Under the pieces are notes generated by a model that was given only the letters and a program-made list of their open reading frames with translations, had not been told where the DNA came from and ran no database searches. DNA of 64,000 nt from Euclidia mi (lineage: Eukaryota > Arthropoda > Insecta > Lepidoptera > Erebidae). The first letter of the stretch is position 1. Each line of letters opens with the position of its first letter. Shown here piece after piece: positions 34,924-45,594 of this stretch. The translations under genes were made by a program, and so were the position numbers. Where the stretch lies: contig OX123191.2 of assembly GCA_944739405.2 (NCBI GenBank), positions 6,986,830-7,050,829 on the forward strand, in the 5' to 3' direction.

Positions 34924-36153
34924 ATGGAAAACGTAACCTTTCGAAAACACCAGAGAAGAAACTCCGAGAGTGATGCTTCGTGCAGTTCAATTTTTAACTC
35001 CACAATATTAGAACTCTCTGCACAAAGTGAAAATATACAACCAAATATTGATCTTTCCATCATTACGGACCTTGAAAACAAGTTAACAAATACAAATTCG
35101 GAACTTGCGTCAGCACATACAGAAATTGAGAATTTAAATTCAGAGATACAAATTTTAAAAAAGAAATTAGAAGAAAAAGAGAAGACTATTACAGTTCTGA
35201 AGAGAATTAGCACATCTTACACACATCCAACTACAACTCTGCGAAAAGAAGTATGCACTCCTGTTGGACGAAGGCTTATTACGAATCAAATGAAAACGCC
35301 ACGAATATCACCTTTACATTCGGGAACTACAGTATGCATGGGAATCTACGAACACCAAAAATTGACTTCAATAGGAAAATCTTCTACCAAGAACATAGAA
35401 CTCCAACGTCTGTTTTCATCGAGTCAAGATAATATCACTCCAAAGAATAATGATCTAGCGAAAATCACAATACCAACTACCCCCTGTACTCAAAAGAATG
35501 CAGTACGGAGCAACATCATCATATTTGCAGATCAACAAGGACGCAACATGCGTAACGCTCTTCAAAAACTAGTCGGACCTAATTTCAAGGTGAAATGCTA
35601 TTGGAAACCAGGTGCAATGTTATCAGATGTCTTAAGTTGTCATGAATCAGAAACCAAGGTACTAACAAAAAACGATTATCTTGTCGTATTAGCAGGTATG
35701 AATGATAAAAATCCATATAATTTAACAGGTACTTTATACAGTTGGCTGAAACAAGTCCAAAACACAAATGTCATACTTTCAGAAATACCTCGCAACAGGA
35801 ATTTGAACGAAAAGAAGCTAAATTACGAACTAAAGTTTATATGTAACAATTTTGCAAACGCCATATATGTCGACATGGACTATAGTAGAGTAGTAAAACT
35901 ACAAGATAAATTCCGAATATACCTCTCATCTCGTCGCATTCTAAAAGAAATATGTCATATTCAATACAAAACGAATTCCCTCGAATATAGACAAAAGGGT
36001 ATTTGTAATTTATCATATAGACACCAATGTACACAAACTGATTTAGAGCAAGCAACAATATCAGAATCACTAGATGCAAACTATCAATTGAGTACCCTAG
36101 CTACTAACAGTAATACATTGAATGGATCTGATGCTGACTTATTTCGTGTATAA
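34924..36153 (+). CDS. LINE C ORF1: coiled coil plus SGNH-hydrolase-like domain
   Basis: 409 codons. Residues about 45-95 form a coiled coil (ITDLENKLTNTNSELASAHT, then KKKLEEKEKTITVLK). From about residue 197 an SGNH/GDSL-like fold is suggested by NIIIFADQQGRNMRNAL (block I), YWKPGAMLSDVL, DYLVVLAGMNDKN (block III, GxND) and NVILSEIPRNRNLN. Block I normally has the nucleophile Ser in a DS pair; here it reads ADQQ, so the esterase is probably not catalytic. CR1-clade ORF1 proteins often carry such a domain and act in RNP formation. The stop lies 32 nt inside ORF2, in another frame, so ORF2 may be made by re-initiation. Confidence 0.88.
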   Translation: MENVTFRKHQRRNSESDASCSSIFNSTILELSAQSENIQPNIDLSIITDLENKLTNTNSELASAHTEIENLNSEIQILKKKLEEKEKTITVLKRISTSYTHPTTTLRKEVCTPVGRRLITNQMKTPRISPLHSGTTVCMGIYEHQKLTSIGKSSTKNIELQRLFSSSQDNITPKNNDLAKITIPTTPCTQKNAVRSNIIIFADQQGRNMRNALQKLVGPNFKVKCYWKPGAMLSDVLSCHESETKVLTKNDYLVVLAGMNDKNPYNLTGTLYSWLKQVQNTNVILSEIPRNRNLNEKKLNYELKFICNNFANAIYVDMDYSRVVKLQDKFRIYLSSRRILKEICHIQYKTNSLEYRQKGICNLSYRHQCTQTDLEQATISESLDANYQLSTLATNSNTLNGSDADLFRV

Positions 36154-39100
36154 TAAACTGTTTGTAATGCATCAAAACATAAACGGCTTATTAACAAAGT
36201 CAAACCTACTAGCAGTACATTTAGACGAACTCCAACAAAAATATAATAAAAGTATTGATGTTATTTGTATTACAGAACACAATATGAACAAAGATGACCA
36301 TACACTCTTATGTATACCAAATTATAGTCTTGCTGCCCAATTCTGTCGCGATAATAGAAATGGCGGGTCATGTATACTGATTAAAAACAGTCACAAATTC
36401 CAAAGATTAGACTATATTGAAAATATGAGTATATCTAACCAAGTTGAATGTTGTGCCATAAAGTTATTAGATAATCCAATAGTAATAATTTGTATATATC
36501 GTGTGCCAAAATATCAAATAAATCAAATTGATTTGTTTATTGAAATTTTTAGTAAAATGCTTAGGAAAGAACTTCATCGTAAGAATGTAAAAGCTATAAT
36601 ATGTGGTGATTTTAACATAGACCTCAAGAAAAAAACATACGGCTCAACACAATTTGAAAACGCTATTGACAGTTTTAACTTAAAAGTTGGTACACGGGCT
36701 ACAACCCGTATTAGCAGCAATAGTTGCATTGATAATATCGTACATAATATAAGAGGTAGCAAATGTGAGATTCTTGATCTGGCTCTTTCAGACCATACAT
36801 GTCAAATATTGTCTCTTCCAGTAAAAAAAACAAGTTTAATCAACCAGTGGTACACGTTTAAAAGAGATCTTAATGACGAATATAAAACAAAATTCCGCGA
36901 GTGTATTGGCAGTCTAACATTCTCTGAAGAATTTAACGAAACTGATCCTGAAAAGGCGTTTAACATATTTTTTGATAAATTTCTTCTATTCTACAATCTA
37001 AGTTTTCCTTTGGTAAGAATAAAACACACAACGCACAGAAGACCTAAGTGGATATCTAAAGGTATCTCAATGTGCTGCCGTAAAAAAAGAAGGTTGCTGT
37101 GGACATACCGTAAAACTTCCAATAAGTTAGATTTACAAATATTCAAAAACTATTCATCGAAACTTAAACGGATCATTAATTTAACACAAAAATCACAGAA
37201 TGACTATTACATTAAGAATTCAATAAATAAATCAAAAGCTGTATGGCATGTCATAAACTCCTCGAGATGCAATTTCCCAAAAGAAAATATAACTAAGATA
37301 GATATTGGGGGACAAACTATAACAGATCCAAGAAAAATCGCTGAGGCTTTCAATAATTACTTTATTGATCTAAATACTATATCCACAAATTCAATGGCTA
37401 ATGCCTCGCCACACAATGTAAATAAAGTGACATCTAATAATAATATAATTATATCTGACAATAACAATAAATTGACAAATATTAATAATAAAATGACATC
37501 TATAAAAAATGACATTAACAATAAATTGACAACTGGTAATAATAAATTGACATCTATAAAAAATTACATTAACAATAAATTGACAACTGGTAATAATAAA
37601 TTGACATCTATTGAAAATGACATTTCGCACAATAAAATGCTAAAACGTATAGACTATAATAACAAATCTTTATTTATGCTTCCAACGGTTGCCTATGACG
37701 TGAATAAAGTAATACAAACACTAAAAAATACTCAAAGCACTGGATACGATAACATTTCAACTTCAATACTAAAATATGTATCCATCCAAATTAGCCCTAT
37801 TTTGAGTCACTTGATTAATTTATGTATTGAGCATGGTAAATTCCCTAGTAAACTAAAGAAATCCATAATAAAGCCACTATTTAAAAAAGGTGTAAAAACC
37901 GACATCAGGTGCTATAGACCTATAGCATTAATACCGATATTTGCTAAAATCTTTGAAAAGGTCATATATAACGGACTCTACAACTACTTCGAGAAATATA
38001 ATCTTTTTGCATGTGAACAGAATGGGTTTCGTAAAGGCAAAACAATTAACATGGCTTTCTATGATCTGTTGTCAACTATATACGATAGCATGAATAAAAG
38101 AGTACCCGCAACCGCTCTTTATATGGACATGACAAGAGCGTTCGACCATGTAGAACATAGACTTCTGCTTGAGAAATTGTATAGATATGGCGTAAGAGGT
38201 AACATTTTAACATTGATCGAATCCTATTTAAGTCACAGAACGCAAACAACCCAAATTAGCAAATTATGTGTTTTGACTAAAACTGAAAAATGCTATTCGT
38301 CAAGCCCTAAGATGGTCACAACTGGTTTGCCGCAAGGAAGTATATTGGGTCCTCTACTTTTTCTCATATACATCAATGACCTCCCAAAAGCCGTAAAAGT
38401 TCCATTAGTTTTATTTGCTGACGATAGCACTGCCGTGTTTACTCCGAATGACATAAATACCTACGAAAGTGACATAAATAACACTCTAAAAGACATTATA
38501 AATTGGTTGACATCTAATAATCTTATAATAAATCTAGACAAAACAAAAATTGTTAGCTATTCTCAGAAAAAAAATCCAGTTGCATTAAATATTACATATG
38601 AAACAAAAAACATACAGGAAACAGACAGCGTAAAGTTTCTCGGACTTTGGATTGATAAAAATATGTCATGGAAAACTCATATAGATACGGTCTGCAAAAA
38701 ATTAAATACATTTTCTTATGCCTTGTTTAAACTGTCACAAATCGCAAACAAAACAGTATTACTCACAGCTTACCACGCGTATGTAACATCTACACTGAGA
38801 TATGGATTGATTTTTTGGGGTAATTCAACAGACCGTGAACAAGCTTTTCGAGCTCAAAAAAAATGTCTTAGAGCTGTCTGTAATATTCGTGTTCCAGAAA
38901 GTTGCCAACCATATTTTAAAAATCTAAAAATATTAACTTTACCCGCACTATACATTTTTGAAATGGCAAATTTTGTAAAAATTAACCGCAATAAGTTTGA
39001 TAGTCTGTGCTCGAGTAGACACGCAGATAAAATTGTAAACAAGCCATCTAAAACTGCTCTGTTCTCAAAAGGATTTTTCGGTATGTCGTCGAAAATATAT

Positions 39101-39223
39101 AACAAGATCCCAAAACCAATACGCCAAACGGACGACGTAGGGATATTTAAGAAAAAACTAAAAGATTTTTTAGAGGTAAGGCCTTATTATACTATAATGG
39201 AGTTCCTAACAGATACCTTCTAG
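36122..39223 (+). CDS. LINE C ORF2: AP endonuclease and reverse transcriptase, intact
   Basis: 1033 codons. The endonuclease shows MHQNINGL (Asn), CITEHNM (Glu), CGDFNIDL (about residue 161) and LALSDHTCQ (about 221). A linker (residues 446-499) holds three in-frame 18-residue tandem repeats rich in Asn, Lys and Thr. RT blocks follow: STGYDNISTSIL, KPLFKKG, CYRPIALIPIFAKIFEKVIY, LYMDMTRAFDHVEH (motif A), GLPQGSILGPLLFLIYIND (motif B) and LVLFADDSTAV (catalytic FADD, about 764). C-terminal blocks are FLGLWIDKNMSW and SSKIYNKIPKPIR. All catalytic residues I can check are present. The first ATG overlaps ORF1; a second at 36164 lies closer to the conserved endonuclease start. Confidence 0.93.
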   Translation: MDLMLTYFVYNKLFVMHQNINGLLTKSNLLAVHLDELQQKYNKSIDVICITEHNMNKDDHTLLCIPNYSLAAQFCRDNRNGGSCILIKNSHKFQRLDYIENMSISNQVECCAIKLLDNPIVIICIYRVPKYQINQIDLFIEIFSKMLRKELHRKNVKAIICGDFNIDLKKKTYGSTQFENAIDSFNLKVGTRATTRISSNSCIDNIVHNIRGSKCEILDLALSDHTCQILSLPVKKTSLINQWYTFKRDLNDEYKTKFRECIGSLTFSEEFNETDPEKAFNIFFDKFLLFYNLSFPLVRIKHTTHRRPKWISKGISMCCRKKRRLLWTYRKTSNKLDLQIFKNYSSKLKRIINLTQKSQNDYYIKNSINKSKAVWHVINSSRCNFPKENITKIDIGGQTITDPRKIAEAFNNYFIDLNTISTNSMANASPHNVNKVTSNNNIIISDNNNKLTNINNKMTSIKNDINNKLTTGNNKLTSIKNYINNKLTTGNNKLTSIENDISHNKMLKRIDYNNKSLFMLPTVAYDVNKVIQTLKNTQSTGYDNISTSILKYVSIQISPILSHLINLCIEHGKFPSKLKKSIIKPLFKKGVKTDIRCYRPIALIPIFAKIFEKVIYNGLYNYFEKYNLFACEQNGFRKGKTINMAFYDLLSTIYDSMNKRVPATALYMDMTRAFDHVEHRLLLEKLYRYGVRGNILTLIESYLSHRTQTTQISKLCVLTKTEKCYSSSPKMVTTGLPQGSILGPLLFLIYINDLPKAVKVPLVLFADDSTAVFTPNDINTYESDINNTLKDIINWLTSNNLIINLDKTKIVSYSQKKNPVALNITYETKNIQETDSVKFLGLWIDKNMSWKTHIDTVCKKLNTFSYALFKLSQIANKTVLLTAYHAYVTSTLRYGLIFWGNSTDREQAFRAQKKCLRAVCNIRVPESCQPYFKNLKILTLPALYIFEMANFVKINRNKFDSLCSSRHADKIVNKPSKTALFSKGFFGMSSKIYNKIPKPIRQTDDVGIFKKKLKDFLEVRPYYTIMEFLTDTF
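37457..37618 (+). repeat. Three in-frame 54-bp tandem repeats in LINE C ORF2
   Basis: Units 37457-37510, 37511-37564 and 37565-37618. The last two differ at only a few positions and the first is more diverged. Each encodes 18 residues of the pattern xINNKLTTGNNKLTSIKN. Partial units flank the array. Confidence 0.92.
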
Positions 39224-39699
39224 TAATCAAAGCTAGTAATTATTATGTTTTGTTGCTAATACTAGTATGTTATTTTGTGTTTTGATGCAAGAAAATAGAG
39301 CCAACAGCTATCAATCATTGTTTCACTCTAAATTAAGACTATTGTACGCCTGATATGGCTGATCAGTGTATGTGCCATCTAAATTTTGTTACCACCTTTA
39401 TAATACCACTGTATCACAATAAATGAATTCTGATTCTGATTCTGATTCTGATTCACCTGAATAGACGAAACGTTATTCATCTAAAAGTTGTCTGGCCTAA
39501 TAATTTGACAAAAGATAAATGCCCCAAACGTTTTTTGTCATTACAATAATCAGCTTAACAATAATTCTACCAAATGAAACGTTGTTATACAAAAATTTGA
39601 CAATCGTTAGTTGTCAAAGTGAAAAATAGGCGAAACGTTGGTTGGCAAGTGATAATCGGCCAAACAATATTCGGCGAAAAGGCAGGATCCCTTGGATAA

Positions 39700-40004
39700 G
39701 CCTTACCTTGGAGCTTTAGGGTGCTTTTTTACCACTGACCAGCCTGCTATGTTACGAGGATGTGAAAGTTAAGCTACAAAACTATGTAACCGTTTCCGAT
39801 GATATTAAGCAACCTATCTGCCACGAAACAGAAGTATAAAAAATAAATTTTCTAGATCATTCGCTTTAAACTAAAACCAATATGTTGCGATAGAATCTGT
39901 AAACCGTAGTTTGATTTCAAAGAAGTATTCTGTTATCTGTGGCAAACAGAGGGTTATCGTTTCGTGTTCAGAGCATCGACGTTCGTCATCATATTCAAAG
40001 ATCA
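39700..40004. other. Gene-free stretch
   Basis: No feature recognised. Confidence 0.4.
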
Positions 40005-40275
40005 TCATCGTTAGCGTTATCCCGGTTGCATCCGAGACGCGGTTGCATGACGCATTGGAGCCTGGGGTTCGCTTGCTGGTCTTACCAGATTTGACTGAAT
40101 TTCAGAAAGCCGGGACCGAAAGTTTTACGTGCTCTACGAAGCACCAGCCAAGCGATAATTAACAATGTAATACGCATATATATCTTCGAAAAGTCAGTAG
40201 TGGGCGGCATGGATTCGAAACCGATACTATCTAGATCGCAGTCTGTTGGTATCTCCACTAGGCTATTGACTTCTG
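40005..40275 (-). repeat. SINE-like repeat S2, second copy
   Basis: GCGTTATCCCGGTTGC, GCCTGGGGTTCGCTTGC, AAGCCGGGACCGAAAGTTTT and, on the minus strand, the tRNA-like ATAGCCTAGTGGAGATACC match 20958-21395. The double-hairpin segment has no counterpart here. Confidence 0.6.
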
Positions 40276-40489
40276 CAATGATCAGACATCGAAGAAGACA
40301 TTCGAGTGTTTTCGCCGGTTTTTGGTGTCTTAATTACAGCCAACGACTCCCGTAATCCGGCTTATGACAATCGCAAGTGAGGTCGAAACGTATTCGAAAT
40401 CATTGGTATTTGGAGGCACAATGTACATTGTGTAAAGCTGTGTATCCACTACACATATGCGAGGTAGATGAGCGGTGTACGTAGTATTT

Positions 40490-40610
40490 AAGTAGTCTCG
40501 TTGCCACTGTGTTGTGTGTTTGATCCCTATGTGGGTCAACACTTTGTCTGATCTATACAAATAAATAAAATTTAAGTGTCCGTCTATGATTTTCTTAAGG
40601 GGTAATGGTT
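40490..40610 (+). repeat. SINE S4, degenerate copy
   Basis: B-box remnant GTGTTTGATCCC, then CAACACTTTGTCTGATCTAT and TTTAAGTGTCCGTCTATG parallel the S4 body. The A-box is unrecognisable. Confidence 0.5.
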
Positions 40611-40800
40611 TTTGCATGATATTGAGTAATATTTGGAACAGGTTAATCGATTTTAACGATTGTTTTACAGACAGCGTGAGGCTACATTTAGGCTTCACAT
40701 TATTTCAGTAACTATACACTGCCTATTAGAAAACGAGGTCATATAATGTCAGTTAGTCCTTGAGTGCAATATTAAAGAGAAATTGTTTTTTATTTTAATA

Positions 40801-40865
40801 CATACATACATACATACATAGTTTCACGCCTATATCCTCGAAGAGGTAGGCAGAAGTATATTGCT
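40801..40865 (-). repeat. LINE 3' tail fragment with TACA microsatellite
   Basis: CATA repeats followed by TTTCACGCCTATATCCTCGA and AGAGGTAGGCAG. The reverse complement matches the LINE tail at 33350-33395 apart from paired changes in a hairpin stem. Confidence 0.65.
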
Positions 40866-41559
40866 ACACCCACTTTATTTTAATATTTGTTCCAATTAAT
40901 AGTTTTACAAAAATGTGCCTATAATTAGTAATATCAATTTAAACACATCTTTTAAACACATCTTTTAAACTCAATTTAAAGATACTTTCAAATTTTAAAA
41001 AGGTCATCCTTTGTAATTAGGCGGTTTGAGGTAAGAGCAAAAAAAAATTAGTATTAGTATGTGTATTGCACACTGCTCAGTTCCGCACATGTTCATTGCG
41101 CACTCAATGTAATAAACTCCGGCATTGCCAGCCGATTTACTCCAGAGCATAATCTATTGATGTGCGAGAATCATCCAATTCAGCTTATTTAAGTCGCCTT
41201 AATCACGACGAACAATAGATTACTGCCTACGAGCCTCCAGTGTCGGGATCCAACTGTTTATGTCAGTTTATGTTATGGTGGATCCATTTTTAAGTCTAAT
41301 TGTATGGGTTAAATTGAATGACTTCGGTGGAAATGCTGTGATTGGGACAAATCTATCGTTCTGCAATAAGGTGATTTCGACAAATCTAACGTTGCGAAAG
41401 GGCCGCCTCGATATTTCGCTATTGACCCTTGTCAATAATCGCATATGCATTGAATATCTTTACATGATATATATTTATAATACTTTTGTATGTGTGTGCC
41501 TATGTATGACACGAAACTATTATTAAATGGCAATAACGTCTATGAGACAGTGATGGAAA
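40866..41559. other. Gene-free stretch
   Basis: Overlapping short frames at 41260-41526 on both strands show no motif. Confidence 0.4.
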
Positions 41560-41755
41560 CAGTAGACAGGATTCAAACCCGCGGCGCACTCTACTGAGGA
41601 AATCTACATATCTGAGAGTTCTCCATAATGTTCTTGAAAGATATGTGAAGTCTGTCAAGCCACCCTTGACCAGCGTGATGGTGGGCCTAACTGTTCTCAT
41701 ATTCAGGAGAGACCTTTTCCCAGCAGTAGCACAGTTAATATACACGGCTGATGAT
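41560..41755 (-). repeat. Interspersed repeat S1, inverted copy
   Basis: On the minus strand: TGCTACTGCTGGGAAAAGGT, CACGCTGGTCAAGGGTGG, ACATTATGGAGAACTCTCAG and a B-box-like GGGTTTGAATCC at the far end. Confidence 0.6.
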
Positions 41756-42468
41756 AAAATATTCTGTCAAACGCAATCTTCTAATCTTATGACGCCATGC
41801 AGACGAAGCTGTGGGCAAAAGTCGGTAACTTATCAATATATTATTGTTGCATTTCAAAACCGTCGCAAATAACACGGAAGACTCAACCAGTAATCTTCTT
41901 ATTACATAGAAATTTCACATTGGTGTATGAGGTATGCAAACATACCAAACCAGGCATACCAAAGCTTGTAAACATTTGGTTCAATCTCAAACAGGGGCTA
42001 AGAAAATGTATTCGCGAATAGTGACAGGTTCCAGATTTAAAGGAAAATGCCGGAACCTGTACCAAGTGCTTTAAAAAATGATATACCGTAGATACTTGAC
42101 ACATTTTGAATGCAATTACTAAATTATGAAATATTATTAAATCCGCGTTTACGAAATGTTATAAAAAGTAGAACTAAGATCAACAACTTCCGAATGCATA
42201 CATTGCCAGAAAAAAAAGGTCGATTCCGAGTGACAAAAAATCGATTGTAATAATATTTTCAACATTAACGATTGCTTACACTATTAAATGATTTACTACT
42301 ACTTGTACTATGATAGTGAATTAAAAAAACTGTGTTCTGTGTGATTTAATTAAACAGAAATACATATTTGGCTACTTAACTTGATTTCAGTCTTTGGTTG
42401 AGCAATTTATTAATTAATCGTTTGTTTTTAGGTGATATCGATTTTAGATATAATTTAATCGAGGTAGC
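41756..42468. other. Gene-free stretch
   Basis: No feature recognised. Confidence 0.4.
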
Positions 42469-42536
42469 AACACTTGTAGGGTAACATTTGATAACTTGAG
42501 CAACTGTCAAAAGTGTCAAATGTCAACCCTACACAA
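42469..42536. repeat. Small imperfect fold-back
   Basis: TTGTAGGGT-ACATTTGA pairs with TCAAATGT-ACCCTACACAA about 25 bases on. It could be a tiny MITE or chance. Confidence 0.4.
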
Positions 42537-42724
42537 CGTCGTTTGTTCCTCTGGGTCGAAACTACGTTTCTTTTAACTTGTGACATCATTCACTTATTGA
42601 AATAGTTATAAACAATTAGAAATCAAGAGTACAAATTCCTTCTTTTGCAATATTTGTGGCCGATTTTTTAAAATATGGTTATGTGAAAATCTCAGAACTG
42701 CGGATTTGAAAACAAAAACGCTTC

Positions 42725-43033
42725 ATGCCTACGGTAATATTAAACAATAAGCTGGCTAAAAACGTTCATTTCATGAAAAAGCAAACGGTACAGGCTTCCA
42801 TACAAAAACCGGCATTCTCCTTTATCAGTACACAGGATATCGCCCGCTTGAACTATGCACATAAACCATTCTCAAGAATCACACTACCTACTGGTGAAAA
42901 CCGTGCAAAAATTATTTCCGTAATGTTTGAGATTATCACGGTTATACTGGCAGACAGGATGTCCGGAGGACTTCCTTTTATGAAATATATAGATAGAAAA
43001 ATTGTTTCCCTAACTAAAAAAGTTGATGTCTAA
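42725..43033 (+). CDS. Hypothetical ORF, 102 codons
   Basis: A basic frame from ATG (MPTVILNNKLAKNVHFMKKQ) through FSFISTQDIARLNYAHKPFS to SLTKKVDV. I recognise no domain, membrane segment or signal peptide. It sits about 190 bp after a small fold-back and directly before a SINE. Composition looks more protein-like than most short frames here, but it could be a chance frame or part of an unknown element. Confidence 0.3.
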   Translation: MPTVILNNKLAKNVHFMKKQTVQASIQKPAFSFISTQDIARLNYAHKPFSRITLPTGENRAKIISVMFEIITVILADRMSGGLPFMKYIDRKIVSLTKKVDV

Positions 43034-43265
43034 GATAGACTGCACGGATGACGATGGTGTTGAAATTTAAGCGTACCCCTTGCTTCTGAACACTGTACCA
43101 AGTGTTCTTGGTTCGATCTACAAACGAGACACCGATTCTGTGATCAAAAAAATGTTGAATATACCTTGAGTTTCGTCTTTTAAATAAAAGTTTGTAAAGC
43201 GTCCCTCCCTCGCTACTCAGAATTTATTCCTAGTAGGGGCAATGTCCTTAAATAAAAATGAATGA
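43034..43265 (+). repeat. SINE S4, diverged copy
   Basis: TGCACGGATGACGATGGTGT at the start, CAAGTGTTCTTGGTTCGATC (B-box), then TTCTGTGATCAAAAAAATGT and ACTCAGAATTTATTCCTAGT match the S4 body. Confidence 0.65.
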
Positions 43266-45127
43266 TACTGGAATATGTGTAAACTATGTATAATTGCGTT
43301 GAAGTAAACAACGATCAAAGTCAACTCGTTGCTTACTGCATATAAAAGTAAATGTTTAAAAACAAAAAAAAACAGTACTCTCAGCATTTCACCCCATATG
43401 GAGAGAGGGTTGATTTATTATTAGCCAAAAGCCACACGAAGATGGGTATGAAATATGAAACATAATACCATTCAATTTGTATACAGATTTGCCAAGGTTA
43501 AAGGAAAGGAAAGAAAAGGTTCAAGAAGAAATTTGATGCTAGTCCCTCAAGAAAACATCATTAATATTCAAAATTCAATACAAATGGTCACCGATCCAGG
43601 CAGTGACCTGCCAAAACGTTGCTTAACGTATCCATAACAAACGAAAGCAAGTTTCTCTAAAAGTGCGACGACAATGATGTATTTTTATTTTATACACTAT
43701 CTGAGCCCGGTGTAATACACCCAAACACCGGCTAAACATGTCATTTTTCATACATACCCGAAGTTGTTAACACACAATATCGGTAGTCGATCGTGGAACG
43801 CAATAAATAATACCCTCGGTCTTCTGATGGGATCCATTTTAGTATAAGGGAAAGAGGCAAAAAATGTGACCAGAAGGCGTGTTTTAGGAGTTGTTCGGTA
43901 AAAATACTCAACAAAAACACCTAAACACTTATTCAACCCGCGGCTTCTCCTTGTGAGATTCAGGTATTGAGATAAAAGTTTGTCTATGTAGTATTCTGAT
44001 GTAATGAGTGTTTTTCTGGTGAGCCGTATAACTGCATAATGTCATCAAAGACTTTCAGTTAATTTCGCGTACAAACATCAATACATCCATACTCACTCAC
44101 TTTTCTAAAGCAGAATATTAAAGGTTACCATTAATATAAACTGAATTTATTAAAAAAAAAAAACATTTTTTTATTTGAATGCTGGAAGATTGAAATCTAC
44201 TGTATGATCTTAATTTTGACTCGCAGATGTACTTTTCTTTAAATTTGATAAATAGCAAAGTATGATCAATAATGTATACATAAACTACAATTTTTATGTA
44301 CGTGTTTCTCTGAAAAATCAAGATCGAAACATGGTCCAGTGACGCGGTTTTATATAGTTGTACTTTATGTACCTACAATTTATTGCGCTTACTTTGCACT
44401 GTTGGACGTTATCGCGAAATTTAAAACATTCAACCGCCAAGTTTTATTCTAGTTCAGCAACTTGTTCTCGAGATACGCAAGAACAGGAATTAAAAATAAA
44501 ATGTTTACGTACTTTTGTGCTTGAATTATTGTACGTTTTTATCAGGGAACAAAGTAAATAAGTAAAATGAAACCAGCGTTCTTAATCTTACAAAGTAAGT
44601 CATCGCGATTGCATAACGCGGTGTGAAAAATGTTTAGGCAATATTGTTTAGTGAGTTTTTAAATGTTTTCTAAAACTTTTCTAGGCTGTTTTTAAATAGC
44701 TTTAGATATCTTCATTTGGAATAGTGTAGAGATATTAACTTCTAACGGTCCTATTTTAAAACTAAATAATTATTTATCTTATATCTTTCAAAATAGATTT
44801 TTATCTTATTAGAGATTTGATATGGATCCGTATACAATATTCTATAAAACGGCTAAGTACTTATTAGAGACAGATTAAAAAAACCAAGATTAAGAATGTT
44901 AAATGCAATTTTCATAATTTTTATTATTGTTAATATGTCGCTGCAATTATGCAAATCTACATGTCGACGTAATTGCCTAAAATATTCCAACTTAATTAAT
45001 TTATATTATTCAAGTTACATATTCCAATACCCGCGACACCGATATTTAAGACAAATATATTCGGAATTCAAACAGTTGTGACGTTTATTTTGGCATTCGT
45101 AGAACCTCGGACACTGTTTATATTTGA
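43266..45127. other. Gene-free A+T-rich stretch
   Basis: Several frames of 60-67 codons on both strands, none with a recognisable motif. Confidence 0.45.
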
Positions 45128-45333
45128 CTAGAGGACGCCAGCAGCTACGCCTGCATTTTTTTTTATTCACCCGTTTTGGATGATCCCGTAGGAACTTCGG
45201 GAAATCCCTTCTTAGTGCACCCTTACGGTCCCCAAGGAACATACATGCCAAATTTCAGCTTCCTGCGCCCAATAGTTTCGGCTGTAGCGTGTCTGTCAGT
45301 CATTCAGTAACGCAAGGATTTTATATATTAAGA
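45128..45333 (-). mobile_element. Helitron-like element H1, inverted copy
   Basis: Starts CTAGAGGACGCCAGCAGC and ends GGATTTTATATATTAAGA followed by T, which is the reverse of A then TC. Full length. Confidence 0.8.
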
Positions 45334-45594
45334 TGATACGTGCATACAGACGCTAGTTTCGTTTTCCTTCCATTGGCAAATATATCGAGTTGTCACAGGT
45401 TTTTAATTCGTAGGTCTTTAACCTGCAACGTGCCTTCGATTTACTTCCCTGCGCGCTTTTCGGATTAGCAGAAAAGCATACGACGGTTTTTAATTAAATC
45501 ATTTATAACTCTGATATAATATGCTGGAAGCACTTTTAAGCCGTTGTCACAAACTAAAGAAAATTAACAGAACTCCCACTTTAGGTGTAAAGCC

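Larger units (their letters stand above)
34302..39451 (+). mobile_element. LINE C: full-length CR1-type LINE, both ORFs open
   Basis: Bounded by the exact 10-bp duplication TTCACCTGAA (34292-34301, 39452-39461), with a 622-bp 5'UTR, overlapping ORF1 and ORF2, a 3'UTR with AATAAA and a tail of ATTCTG repeats. CR1-type elements are known for ATTCT-type 3' repeats and an esterase-like ORF1. No stop or frameshift is visible in either ORF. Confidence 0.92.
33909..39691. mobile_element. hAT-like MITE interrupted by a CR1-type LINE
   Basis: Exact 8-bp duplications TTGGATAA flank it (33901-33908, 39692-39699), the length used by hAT transposases. The ends are long inverted repeats: GGGATCTCTGCTTTTTCGCC versus GGGATCCTGCCTTTTCGCCG, continuing through GCCGATTATCACTTGCCAAC. 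Without the LINE it is about 623 bp. The motif (G)AAACGTT recurs at least four times on the right side. Short CCTAACCTAACC runs lie at 34086, 34207 and 34263. Confidence 0.78.
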
